NCBI RefSeq assembly: GCF_004216755.1
Contig: NZ_SGWZ01000001.1
Span: 1,364,001 to 1,428,000 of the forward strand
Direction of reading: 5' to 3'
Origin: Kerstersia gyiorum
GTDB taxonomy: Bacteria > Pseudomonadota > Gammaproteobacteria > Burkholderiales > Burkholderiaceae_B
DNA length: 64,000 nt
A program made the translations under genes and the position numbers. Shown piece by piece: positions 42,971 to 51,639 of the stretch. How positions within the stretch are numbered: the stretch's first letter is position 1; the number at the start of each line of letters is the position of its first letter. Under the pieces are notes generated by a model. That model did no database searches. It was not told where the DNA came from and saw only the letters and a program-made list of their open reading frames with translations.

Positions 42971-43996
42971 ATGCAAGCGGCGGCTCGCGGCTCGAGCGCC
43001 AGCGCCGCCAACGCGCTGACCGAGCCCTTGCGGGTGATGTTGGCCGGCCTGTCCCCAGGAACACGCATCGCCGTGGGCCTGAGCGGCGGGCCGGATTCAT
43101 TTGCGCTGGCGTGTTGCGCCGCGCCGCTGGCACAGGGCCTGGGCCTGGCATTGCATGGCTTCCATGTCCATCATGGTTTGCTGGCGCAGGCCGATGCCTG
43201 GGCTGCCCAGGCGCGTGCGCTGGGCGTTCATCTTGGCTGTCCGGTGCATGTCGCCCGGGTGGATGTCACCGGTGTTGCCGCACTAGGCATGGAGGCCGCC
43301 GCTCGCGAAGCGCGCTATGCGGCGCTGGCCGACTTGGCCAGCACCCATGGGGTAGGCATCATCCTGCTGGCACATCATCAGGACGACCAGGCGGAAACCG
43401 TGCTGTTGCGCCTGTTGCGCGGCACGGGGCCGGAAGGACTGGCCGCCATGGCGCGGCAGAGCGAGCGTGGCGGGCTGGCGTACTGGCGGCCCTGGCTGGA
43501 TGTGCCGCGCAGCCGTATCGTGCCGCTGGCGCAGGCTTGCGCCGAGCAATATGGCGTGCCGCTGGCCGATGATCCAAGCAATCTAGATCCCCGCTATACC
43601 CGGGCGGCATTGCGTGTGCAGCTTGCCCCGGTGCTCGACGAGCGCTGGCGCGGCTGGCGCAGTATCCTCGCCAGGCATGCCCGCCTTGCGGCCCAGCAGG
43701 CGGAAATACTCGCGGAAGTCGCGCATGCCGATTTGCAGGCGCTGGAACTGGCGGAGGATGGCAGCTTTGCGCTGGCGCGCTGGCGTGAGCTTTCCACGGC
43801 CCGCCAGGCGCATGTCTTTCGCTACTGGCTGCAGACTCGGGGGGCAATGATGCCGACCGAGGCCAGGCTCAACGATATGCTCAGGCAACTGCGCCAACTG
43901 CATGCCTTGGGACATGACCGGAAAATGTCGGTCAGGCACGGGGAGTGGGTCGTCAGTTGCGTTCGTGGCCGCGTCAGGCTGTTGCCGCATGAATGA
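42971..43996 (+). CDS. tilS: tRNA(Ile)-lysidine synthetase
   Basis: ATP-dependent enzyme that converts C34 of tRNA-Ile(CAU) to lysidine, essential for reading AUA codons. The PP-loop motif SGGPDSFAL is at about residues 38-46, followed by FHVHHGLL and LAHHQDDQAETVLLRLLRGTG, all typical of TilS. The C-terminal part is reduced compared with the E. coli enzyme (341 against 432 aa) but ends naturally. It is the last chromosomal gene before the ICE. In relatives lysC normally follows, which is from memory and not visible here. Confidence 0.93.
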   Translation: MQAAARGSSASAANALTEPLRVMLAGLSPGTRIAVGLSGGPDSFALACCAAPLAQGLGLALHGFHVHHGLLAQADAWAAQARALGVHLGCPVHVARVDVTGVAALGMEAAAREARYAALADLASTHGVGIILLAHHQDDQAETVLLRLLRGTGPEGLAAMARQSERGGLAYWRPWLDVPRSRIVPLAQACAEQYGVPLADDPSNLDPRYTRAALRVQLAPVLDERWRGWRSILARHARLAAQQAEILAEVAHADLQALELAEDGSFALARWRELSTARQAHVFRYWLQTRGAMMPTEARLNDMLRQLRQLHALGHDRKMSVRHGEWVVSCVRGRVRLLPHE

Positions 43997-44226
43997 TGCG
44001 GCACGGCGGTCGTCACTGGCGCAGCCGAGGACGAAAACTGCGGTTTTTTTGTTTCACGATGACTCTAGCTCGGCAATTCGCTGGACTACGCCAAGGCTCG
44101 ATACAGCAGGTTTATCAATCACTTAGGCGAGTTCAACATATGCCGGTGCTTTCCGAAACTTGACCCGGCTTCCCCTCGCGTGGCTCCCATGCGGCTCTTG
44201 GAAACCGGGCTTTCCGAGGAGTCATC
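43997..44226. other. Chromosome-ICE junction region
   Basis: The left end of the ICE must lie in these 230 bases between tilS and the integrase. I see no tRNA gene or tRNA 3' end. A T-run (44042-44048) follows tilS. An inverted repeat (CCCGGCTTCC 44164-44173 against GGAAACCGGG 44200-44209, one mismatch) lies just before the integrase and may be an integrase or excisionase site or a hairpin. Confidence 0.45.
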
Positions 44227-45426
44227 ATGGCGAAGATCAAGCTAACCAAGTCCGCAGTCGATGCGGCGCAACCTCAAGACAAGGCCATCGAACTGCGGGA
44301 TACCGTGGTGCCCGGCTTCCTGTGCAAGATCACCCCGGCGGGCCGCAAGGTGTTCATGCTCCAGTACCGCACGAACGCCGGAGAGCGCCGCAAGCCCGCC
44401 CTGGGGCAGTACGGGGAACTGACGGTCGATCAGGCACGCACGATGGCGCAGGAGTGGCTGGCCGAGGTGCGCAAAGGTGGCGACCCCAGCGCGGCCAAGA
44501 ACGCCGCCCGCAAGGCACCGACCATGAAGGAGTTCTGCCATACCTTCATGGAGGACTACTCCAAGCAGCGCAACAAGCCCAGCACGCAGCGCGGCTATCA
44601 GGGCGTGATTGACCGTTGCATCATCCCGATCATGGGCCGGATGAAGGTGCAGGACGTGAAGCGCCCGGATGTGGCCGCGTTGATGAAGAAGCTGGCCTAC
44701 AAGCAGGCCGAGGCGAACCGTACTTTCGGCGTGCTACGCAAGATGTTCAACCTGGCTGAAGTGTGGGGGCTTCGCCCAGACGGTACGAATCCGTGCCGCC
44801 ACGTCCCGATGTATCCGCCTGGCAAGGAAACCCGGCTCATCGTGGACGATGAACTGGTGCGGATCTTCCGTCACCTGGAGCACTTGGAGGCGGAAGGACT
44901 AGAGAACTACGTCATCCCGCTGGCGATCCGTCTGCAATTCGAGTTCGCCGCCCGCCGTTCCGAAATCTGCCCGCTTGAATGGGCGTGGGTTGATCTGGAA
45001 AAGCGCCGTGTTGTCTGGCCTGACAGCAAGACCGGCGGCATCTCCAAGCCCATGAGCGAGGAAGCCTATCGGCTGCTGTCCACAGCGCCGCGCCGAGAAG
45101 GCTGCCCCTACGTCCTGCCGTCGCCGAATGACCCGACCCGGCACCTGACCCACAGCGAACACTATGGCGGCTGGACGCGCGTGCTCAAGGCTGCTGGCGT
45201 GCCGCACGTTGGCACACATGGCATTCGTCACCGGGCGACCACCGATATTGCCAATTCGGGCGTGCCGACCAAGGTGGGCATGAAGCTCACAGGTCACAAG
45301 ACCGTGGCGATGTTTATGCACTATGTTCATACCGAGGACAAGCCGGTGCGGGATGCGGCCGAACTGGTGGCGAATCGGCGACTGGCGATTACCAGGGCAT
45401 CCCGTTCTATGGAGGTGACAGCATGA
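44227..45426 (+). CDS. int: Tyrosine-type integrase, DUF4102 N-terminal domain
   Basis: Site-specific recombinase of 399 aa that integrates and excises the element. Residues 1-95 are the arm-binding DUF4102 domain (TVVPGFLCKITPAGRKVFMLQ), then a SAM-like core-binding domain (about 100-185) and the catalytic domain. All active-site residues are visible: Arg244 (AARRSEICPLEW), His331 and Arg334 (HGIRHR), His357 (GHKTV) and Tyr366 (FMHYVH). This is the P4-like integrase family, which often uses tRNA ends, but no tRNA is seen at the junction. It overlaps the next gene by 4 nt. Confidence 0.95.
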   Translation: MAKIKLTKSAVDAAQPQDKAIELRDTVVPGFLCKITPAGRKVFMLQYRTNAGERRKPALGQYGELTVDQARTMAQEWLAEVRKGGDPSAAKNAARKAPTMKEFCHTFMEDYSKQRNKPSTQRGYQGVIDRCIIPIMGRMKVQDVKRPDVAALMKKLAYKQAEANRTFGVLRKMFNLAEVWGLRPDGTNPCRHVPMYPPGKETRLIVDDELVRIFRHLEHLEAEGLENYVIPLAIRLQFEFAARRSEICPLEWAWVDLEKRRVVWPDSKTGGISKPMSEEAYRLLSTAPRREGCPYVLPSPNDPTRHLTHSEHYGGWTRVLKAAGVPHVGTHGIRHRATTDIANSGVPTKVGMKLTGHKTVAMFMHYVHTEDKPVRDAAELVANRRLAITRASRSMEVTA

Positions 45427-46589
45427 CAAGGAAGACGCCCGTGGCAACACGGAAACCCGCTGCCTTACCGGCTGGCTATGCCGGCATCCACGGCGGCATC
45501 GTGGAGCTGCTGGACGCGGCGCGTCAGGCGGCGGCGCGCAGTGTCAATGCGCTGATGACGGCCAGCTATTGGGAGATTGGCCGCCGGATCGTCGAAGCCG
45601 AGCAGAAAGGCAGACGGCGGGCCGGTTACGGCGAGCAGTTGATGGAGAGGTTGTCCGCCGACTTGACGGCCCGATTCGGGCGTGGGTTCGGCGTCAATAA
45701 CCTGGAGAGTATGCGACGTTTCTTCCTCGCATACCCCCAGCCCGAGATTTCCCAGACAGTGTCTGGGAAATTGGGAAATGAGTCGCCTGCCGAGAAATCC
45801 CAGACAGTGTCTCGGAAATTCGACCTCTCCGAACTGGCCCAGACCTTCACCTTGCCGTGGTCAGCCTATGTCCGGCTGCTGTCGGTCAAGGATGACTATG
45901 CCCGGCAGTTCTACGAGGCAGAGGCACTGCGCGGTGGCTGGAGCGTGCGCCAACTTGACCGGCAGATTGGCAGCCAGTTCTACGAGCGCACGGCCTTGTC
46001 CAAGGACAAGGCAGCGATGCTGGTCAAGGGTTCGGTGGCCAAGCCCGAGGATGCCGTCACGCCCAACGATGCCATCAAAGACCCGTATGTGCTGGAGTTC
46101 CTCGACCTCAAGGACGAGTATTCGGAATCCGACCTGGAAGCGGCATTAATCCAGCGTCTGGAAGACTTCCTGCTGGAACTCGGGGAAGGCTTCACCTTCG
46201 TCGGGCGGCAACGTCGCTTGCGCATCGACCAGACCTGGTATCGGGTCGATCTACTGTTCTTTCATCGCAAGCTGCGCTGCTTGGTCATCATCGACCTCAA
46301 GTTGGGCAGCCTGACCCATGCCGATGTGGGGCAGATGCACATGTACTGCAACTATGCCAAGGAGCATTGGGCTTACCCGGATGAGAATCCTCCGGTGGGC
46401 CTGATCCTGTGCGCGGACAAGGGCCATGCCCTGGCGCGGTATGCGTTGGATGGCTTGCCAACCAAGGTGATGGCGGCAAACTACCGGACGGTGCTGCCAG
46501 ATGCTGAATTGCTGCAAAAAGAGCTGGAGAACACGCGGCGTCTGCTCGAATCTCGTGACACGCTGGTCCCCGAAAGACGCAGGAAATAA
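45423..46589 (+). CDS. DUF1016/YhcG-type PD-(D/E)XK nuclease family protein
   Basis: A 388-aa protein with the two-part YhcG layout. The N-terminal DUF1016 helical domain (about 20-110, MTASYWEIGRRIVEAEQKG) is followed by the C-terminal PDDEXK_9-type nuclease domain from about 200. The likely active site is Asp276 (RVDLLFFHRKL) and Asp291-Leu-Lys293 (IIDLKLG). Proteins of this family occur next to integrases and restriction systems; the role is uncertain. Its ATG overlaps the integrase stop (ATGA), so it is co-translated with the integrase. The linker at about 109-140 carries an internal repeat (SQTVSGKL, SQTVSRKF). Confidence 0.9.
   Translation: MTRKTPVATRKPAALPAGYAGIHGGIVELLDAARQAAARSVNALMTASYWEIGRRIVEAEQKGRRRAGYGEQLMERLSADLTARFGRGFGVNNLESMRRFFLAYPQPEISQTVSGKLGNESPAEKSQTVSRKFDLSELAQTFTLPWSAYVRLLSVKDDYARQFYEAEALRGGWSVRQLDRQIGSQFYERTALSKDKAAMLVKGSVAKPEDAVTPNDAIKDPYVLEFLDLKDEYSESDLEAALIQRLEDFLLELGEGFTFVGRQRRLRIDQTWYRVDLLFFHRKLRCLVIIDLKLGSLTHADVGQMHMYCNYAKEHWAYPDENPPVGLILCADKGHALARYALDGLPTKVMAANYRTVLPDAELLQKELENTRRLLESRDTLVPERRRK
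45748..45820 (+). repeat. Intragenic palindromic repeat pair
   Basis: TTTCCCAGACA and TGTCTGGGAAA (45748-45770) are 11-bp perfect arms around one G. A 23-nt block from this site (45750-45772) recurs 48 bp later (45798-45820) with a single mismatch, keeping the reading frame. Both copies encode an SQTVS peptide in the DUF1016 linker. Confidence 0.8.
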
Positions 46590-46633
46590 CAGAGTTTCAC
46601 GGTGTGCAACCTGCGGGTTCCTTGATATAAGGC

Positions 46634-47485
46634 TTACTTTTTCTTGGTGATTCGCTGGAACTGCACAGCACAGACAGTCGCGGACACCTTCATTGCCTCG
46701 CTGTATTCCGGGTAGCCTGAAACCGTGTCGCAGAAATAGTTGTGATACGCAGCGAGCCACGCGAATTTGGAGAACACTGCCGGTATTGAAGCATAGGTTT
46801 TTAGCGCTGATTCGACCTGCTTCTTGTGTCGGCGAAGAGATTTGGCATCGAGATACTCTCGCTCATCACCCTCAATAATGCACTCTACGAGATAGTTCAA
46901 GAAATAACGGCCGTCCGGGCCTTTCAGAACATCCCGAACTTGAGGGGCAACCTCTCCAGAATAGTAGCCGATGTGCTTGTCAACCAGCTTCATGGTGTTG
47001 TCGCACAGCACGACGATGGGATTAACCGCGACCTTGCTTTCAAGGTCATGGGCTGTCAACAACGCCATGCCGTACACGCTGTTTTCATCCATGAACAACT
47101 GGTCAACCGCCAACCCGCCCCGAATGAAGAAACCGTTGAGCGCCATCTGGAACTGGTATTCCCTGATGGGCCAAAGGGTGAACCCGAACTCCGATTCCAT
47201 ATCGTCGCTGAATCGAGGATGGGCTAGTACCACATTGTCGGTGAACGACTTGAAATAGAGCATCGACTCGTCGGTATCCTCCTTAAGCCGTGCAATGCTC
47301 TTGGCGAGGATTCTGTGAAAACTCTCCAATAGTGTGTTCGCGGTACCATCCTTGTAGCTGGTGCGAATCCTCTCCGAAAATCCTAGGACATCCAGAAAAG
47401 CACAGTACGACAGCCGGTGAACTGGTTTGCCAGCGGCGAAGTAGTCGTTTTTTGTCTTGTTTTTCTCGTGCGTAGATTTAGTCAT
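46634..47485 (-). CDS. Nucleotidyl cyclase-like protein, third gene of Gabija-type unit
   Basis: A 283-aa protein that I assign by pattern to a divergent class III nucleotidyl-cyclase-like family. AFLDVLGFS (Asp32) and SFTDNVVLA (Asp83) match the two metal-binding Asp positions. IRGGLAVDQLFMDENSVYGMALLTAHDLES resembles the cyclase segment R-x-G-x-x-x-G to YG-x-x-V-N-x-A-A-R-L in layout. The Asn and Arg that stabilise the transition state in canonical enzymes read Leu and Asp here. So catalysis, and which nucleotide if any, is uncertain. It lies 91 nt downstream of the helicase gene in the same direction. The C-terminus is lysine-rich. Confidence 0.6.
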   Translation of the reverse strand: MTKSTHEKNKTKNDYFAAGKPVHRLSYCAFLDVLGFSERIRTSYKDGTANTLLESFHRILAKSIARLKEDTDESMLYFKSFTDNVVLAHPRFSDDMESEFGFTLWPIREYQFQMALNGFFIRGGLAVDQLFMDENSVYGMALLTAHDLESKVAVNPIVVLCDNTMKLVDKHIGYYSGEVAPQVRDVLKGPDGRYFLNYLVECIIEGDEREYLDAKSLRRHKKQVESALKTYASIPAVFSKFAWLAAYHNYFCDTVSGYPEYSEAMKVSATVCAVQFQRITKKK

Positions 47486-47576
47486 TGAATTTATAGAGTT
47501 CCTGTAAGGGTTGCGGACTACGGTAGAACTGAAGTCCGTCAGCGCTGTCGGTAGAAGAGCTTCACAGACCTTGCCC

Positions 47577-49337
47577 CTACAACTTATGTCCGCGCAGGAT
47601 TGGACAGGCCGGCCACAGGGGATCGACGATCAACGTGTGAGTGCGAGCACGCGTGATGCCCACACGCAGGACCTTGCGGCTTTTAGGATGCGGTACCTCA
47701 TCCCCTCGCCAAACGAAGGACGACTGTACCCCTGCAGCCGTGCGCCGAGCTTCCCGGACAATCACAACACCATCGAACTGCTTCCCCTTGGCCTTATGAA
47801 AGTTCATTACCTGGAGCCCAGCAGGAGCCTCGATACCATCCAAGATCTGCTCTTGTGCGAGGGCTTGATCTAATGCTAAGCGAGCGTTCGTGTACGCACC
47901 GTCGCGCAGCCACTCGTTGGCTAAGCCTGCTGAAATTCGATGTCCACGTCGGAAGGCGACTAGGAAGTCAAGCTGGGAAGCCACGCGCAGCAACTCATTT
48001 TGGCCAGTGTCTCGAAGAGCGTATTTGACGGTAAGCCAGTCGGTGGCGGGGTCTCCGGTGAAGCCGTCGGCGTGAAGACCTGTAATTAAGCCCCGCAACG
48101 CTTTAACGATGTTGATGTTGAGGGTCTTGCCGCCTCGAATTTTCCCAGCCTGCTCCAAGAGCTTGCTCACGGCGGCCTTAGCTTGTCCGGTCGCCCGCCG
48201 CGCAGAGGCGATCAGCTCCATGCTGGCTGCCACATCGAGTTCGAGTTGCGCAAGGTCTTTGGGTTCAAGCAGAAATGCCGCAAATCGTGCCGAGAGTAAG
48301 GCCTCGGCCTCGTCGAATAGCAGCTTATGGCGCACAGCCTTGCCTACATTAGGTTCGATTGCGTTGAGCGCGTTCGACATACGCAGCGCACTTCTGTTGT
48401 TTGACACCAAGATTGCGAGCGTTCGAGGTCGGCTATCGGACTCCGCGCGGATTTTCGACAGCAACTGAGCTATGGCGCGTCGTAGAACATGGTTCCAGTT
48501 CGGTGTTGGGTTTTCTGGCCGATAGGAAAAGGAAGAGATCCCTTTATAGGGTGCACCGCGCGCCTGCCCGGCCAGAATGTCGTTGGCAAAGAGCAAGATT
48601 TCAGAGTCTGGGCTGCGATGGTTCTGAGTGCCCAGATCAACTTCGAGTGGATGAAGGGCAGCGCGAATCGCTGCGATCCGCTCTGGTCCAACGCCAGGCA
48701 GGTAATCGAAGATTTGTTGTTCAAGGTCGGCTAGGCAAACGATCTGCGCGTGTGGAGCAAGCATTTCAACGCATTGCCACGCGAATTGCCCGGTGTCCTG
48801 AGCCTCGTCCACGATGATGATGGGATGCCGCCGCGCGAGCGAGGAAAGCAAGTGGCTGCTGGTGGCGAGCAGACGAGTGGCGTTGGGAGCGAACAGGTCG
48901 AACGCGATGCGGCCCTCTTCGCGGAACAGCCGCTCGCGCTCAATTAGCCATTGATCCCATTCGTCGTCATCGTCGTCGATGCCCCCGCTCAGAGCCTTCT
49001 CATCCTGCGGCAGCAAAATCGACAGTTTTCGCGGAGCACCGAGCAGGTAGGCGTGCGCCTTCAGGATGTCCCAGAAGAAGGAGTGGAAGGTCTGAATCGA
49101 AAGTTGCTCTTGCTCGGCTGCTGTAGCTTCTAGCTTGGCCGCGTCGAGGATGCGCGTCACTGCCGCGCGCGAGAAGCTTAGGAAAAGCGCGGACTGCCCA
49201 GGCGTCATACCCTGTTGAATACGCTTGACCGCCTTTCGCAGTGCAATGGTCGTCTTACCGCTGCCGGGGCCACCAATGACCAGTGCGTGTCCTTCGCAAG
49301 CGAGGACACTGTCGCGAAGCGGGCAAGGCTCGTTCAT
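47577..49337 (-). CDS. gajB: UvrD-like SF1 helicase, Gabija GajB-like
   Basis: A 586-aa superfamily 1 DNA helicase/ATPase. Walker A GGPGSGKT is at 22-29, FHSFFWDILK near 85, Walker B in IIIVDEAQDTGQF (DEAQ at about 177-180), the Q-rich LEQQIFDYLPG, and late motifs FHKAKGKQFDGVVIV and VGITRARTHTLIV. In Gabija GajB partners the OLD-type nuclease GajA and senses or consumes nucleotides and DNA ends. The start ATG at 49337 lies 2 nt after the GajA stop. The longer frame to 49460 is Arg-rich and overlaps GajA, so it is rejected. Confidence 0.85.
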   Translation of the reverse strand: MNEPCPLRDSVLACEGHALVIGGPGSGKTTIALRKAVKRIQQGMTPGQSALFLSFSRAAVTRILDAAKLEATAAEQEQLSIQTFHSFFWDILKAHAYLLGAPRKLSILLPQDEKALSGGIDDDDDEWDQWLIERERLFREEGRIAFDLFAPNATRLLATSSHLLSSLARRHPIIIVDEAQDTGQFAWQCVEMLAPHAQIVCLADLEQQIFDYLPGVGPERIAAIRAALHPLEVDLGTQNHRSPDSEILLFANDILAGQARGAPYKGISSFSYRPENPTPNWNHVLRRAIAQLLSKIRAESDSRPRTLAILVSNNRSALRMSNALNAIEPNVGKAVRHKLLFDEAEALLSARFAAFLLEPKDLAQLELDVAASMELIASARRATGQAKAAVSKLLEQAGKIRGGKTLNINIVKALRGLITGLHADGFTGDPATDWLTVKYALRDTGQNELLRVASQLDFLVAFRRGHRISAGLANEWLRDGAYTNARLALDQALAQEQILDGIEAPAGLQVMNFHKAKGKQFDGVVIVREARRTAAGVQSSFVWRGDEVPHPKSRKVLRVGITRARTHTLIVDPLWPACPILRGHKL

Positions 49338-49339
49338 GG

Positions 49340-51145
49340 CTAGGCGAACAGATCGGCGTTTTCGCCGTCGCCCTCGTTGATGGGCGGCGGCGGCGGGAAC
49401 AGAGCGAACACGGACGCGAGGAATTGTGTGGCGGTAGCCGGCAGCTCGTTGAATTCGCACTCTTCAAGAAGGCGGGCCGACCAGCCTGCGCCTTTGTTTC
49501 CGCCGAGAGCCTCCTTGGCGACGGCCTTGATAGCGTCGTCGGATGGGCGCGCGTCGGGGATGGCGATATTGCCATGTTCGCCGTTTGCTTTGAGGTTTGC
49601 GAGGAATGACCAAAGTCGATCCACTGGCACTTCAGCCACCAGGAGGTCTTCAAAGCCCTTGTAGGCGTGCTCGACGTTAATCTCGAAATTTTCCGCAAGT
49701 GCCTGCGCCTGCTCGGCTTTGCGCTTCTTCTTGTAGTCGAGGTCGTAGAAAGCGAAGGTACGCAGCCCCAGCGTTTTGAAGAACTTACCGAATTTGGGCA
49801 TGTTCGACTCGCCGTCGGCGTCGAAGAACGCCACGCCAGCGATGTCCAGAGGCTGCAAATTAGGGTCGTTTTCTTCCATGCGGCGCGCGATGATGGGCAT
49901 TGCATGCAGCTCAGTGACGCCCTCGACGACAATGGCTGCTCGCCCCAGCATGCATTCGGACAGCCCCGAGCGGGAGAATCGCTTGTAGTCGTTGTCTTTG
50001 AGGCCCGTTGCGTCGGATACCTTGCGGGCGCTGACCATACCGCCGTCACGCGAGAGAAGTAGTGTTTTCGACGGCTCGAATTTCTCGATCACAAAGGGCG
50101 AGTGGGAGGTCACGAAGGCCTGGGTGGTCTTCGTCAGCAGGTATTGGGCGATTCGGCGCTGCGTGTGCGGAGGTACTGCGATCTCGGGCTCCTCCATGGC
50201 GAAGATAACGGTGTCGGGTTTGAGATCCGCGATGAACGACAACAGAGCGAGCACAAGCGTGTTGACAGTGCCGGTGCCCGCGTGGGGAAAGGGGACGGGG
50301 CCTTGGTCGGCAGAGATGGACAGGAAGAACGACATCGTCTTGCGAAGATGCTCGCGCGTGAGCTCCGAGACGTGCAGCTTCGTCGCGTTGCCGGGCGACT
50401 CCAACGCGATGTAGCGGGCAAGCCGCTTTTCGACCGAACGCAAGACAGGAGCGATCTCAGCGGCATCGGCTTCAATGTCGAGCCCGCGTAGTCGCTCGAT
50501 GGTCTTTTCCCAAAGAGTCGTGCGAACGCCCTTGGTGCGTAGGATGATGTCCAGAAGCGAGCCGCGCTCAAGGCTCAGCGCCCGCGATCCCGTCCGCAAT
50601 GCCCGCAGGTAGAGAAATCCGAACTGCCGCTTGATCGGCTTAGAGACGGGCGTCAGTGTGCCTTCTGGCGCGTCAGGGCTGTGGGAAAAGAAAGTTCTGG
50701 CTTCGAATTCGTCCTCGGCGAGATCGTACTTGCCAATGGTCTCCAGACGAAGGCAAGGAACCACATGTGGCGGGTTGGCGGCCTGTACTTCCCCCTCGCC
50801 CAAAAGGCGCTGTTCCTCTAAGTGCCAGAACTCTGTGTTGCCACCGCACTTGGCGTCGATTTCAGCGCTCAATTCGATCAGGACGACTTCTATGCGTAAT
50901 GGAATTGACTCGGGCTCGGCCCCCTCTTGTGCAGGCGGGGCCAGATACTGGGCGTTGTAAAAGTCAAACTCGTCAATTGGCGGGAATCGGTTTAGTCGAT
51001 CTGGCCCCAAGACAAGGTCTAGCGCGTCACAGATGGTGCTCTTACCGACGTTATTAGAGCCGACCATGAGCGTGTGCCCATCGAAAAGCAGTTCCGCAGA
51101 CTTGATGCCCCGAAAATTCGAGATGCCTAGACGAACTACTTTCAT
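49340..51145 (-). CDS. gajA: OLD-family ATP-dependent nuclease, Gabija GajA-like
   Basis: A 601-aa protein with an ABC-type ATPase and a TOPRIM nuclease domain. Visible are ISNFRGIKSAELLFDG, Walker A GSNNVGKST (29-37), a late signature region near 290, Walker B VIFAMEEPE (313-321) and H-loop TSHSP (346-350). The TOPRIM part has EGVTE (408-412), DAD (442-444) and DLD (468-470), the expected metal ligands. Length and the adjoining UvrD-like helicase match class 2 OLD/GajA; experimentally studied GajA nicks phage DNA when nucleotides are depleted. First gene of the minus-strand unit. Confidence 0.87.
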   Translation of the reverse strand: MKVVRLGISNFRGIKSAELLFDGHTLMVGSNNVGKSTICDALDLVLGPDRLNRFPPIDEFDFYNAQYLAPPAQEGAEPESIPLRIEVVLIELSAEIDAKCGGNTEFWHLEEQRLLGEGEVQAANPPHVVPCLRLETIGKYDLAEDEFEARTFFSHSPDAPEGTLTPVSKPIKRQFGFLYLRALRTGSRALSLERGSLLDIILRTKGVRTTLWEKTIERLRGLDIEADAAEIAPVLRSVEKRLARYIALESPGNATKLHVSELTREHLRKTMSFFLSISADQGPVPFPHAGTGTVNTLVLALLSFIADLKPDTVIFAMEEPEIAVPPHTQRRIAQYLLTKTTQAFVTSHSPFVIEKFEPSKTLLLSRDGGMVSARKVSDATGLKDNDYKRFSRSGLSECMLGRAAIVVEGVTELHAMPIIARRMEENDPNLQPLDIAGVAFFDADGESNMPKFGKFFKTLGLRTFAFYDLDYKKKRKAEQAQALAENFEINVEHAYKGFEDLLVAEVPVDRLWSFLANLKANGEHGNIAIPDARPSDDAIKAVAKEALGGNKGAGWSARLLEECEFNELPATATQFLASVFALFPPPPPINEGDGENADLFA

Positions 51146-51280
51146 TTTCTATTTCCGTTCCGGTTATGGGCAATTCCCAGGACTAAACGTAGAGCTCTTC
51201 AAGCCGAATCTTCTATAAATCGTTATATAAACCGTTCCAATCATCCGCGCTTGGCCGAAACCAAGTGTTGATGCAAATAG

Positions 51281-51437
51281 ATAATAAGCGAAATACATGC
51301 TTGCGTCTCTGCTTCGCGGACCTCACTGCTCGAGGTTCGCTGTTCGCTCATCCCTGACGGGACTGGCTATCGCCAGCCTTTCACATCCCTGACGCCTCCG
51401 ACCTGGATTTTTGATCCGGGTCTGCGCGTGCTGCGCA
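51281..51437 (+). ncRNA. Candidate radC-type structured RNA leader, copy A
   Basis: A string of adjacent hairpins upstream of radC: TCCC/GGGA (51351-51362), CTGGC/GCCAG (51363-51376), a 10-bp stem GACCTGGATT/GATCCGGGTC allowing G-T pairs (51400-51422) and TGCGC/GCGCA (51423-51437). 51281-51405 aligns without gaps to 56041-56165 at about 88% (15 mismatches counted by hand). In the second hairpin the differences fall in the loop only. The known radC RNA motif occurs before ICE genes such as radC; I think this is it, but have not run a covariance model. Confidence 0.55.
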
Positions 51438-51639
51438 CTTGCCAACGGCGGGTGTGTGGCTGAGTGGGGTGTAGGCGGTCTTGCTGTTCCCTTCACCGTA
51501 CCACGGCGTTCTCGCCGTCAATGACTTCGCGTGCTCGCACGCTTGCGGCCTGTCGGCCGTCTTCGATCCCTGACTGCTTGCGCTGCGCCGTGCTGATCAC
51601 GGTTCCGGGCAATTCCGCCCGAGCAACCGGAGCACGATC

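Noticed and set aside
43997..44226. tRNA gene or CCA end at the junction
   Set aside because: No cloverleaf or T-loop-like GTTCGA pattern could be fitted.
49337..49460. Upstream extension of the helicase gene into gajA
   Set aside because: The added segment is Arg-rich antisense-like sequence within gajA; ATG 49337 gives a typical P-loop distance.
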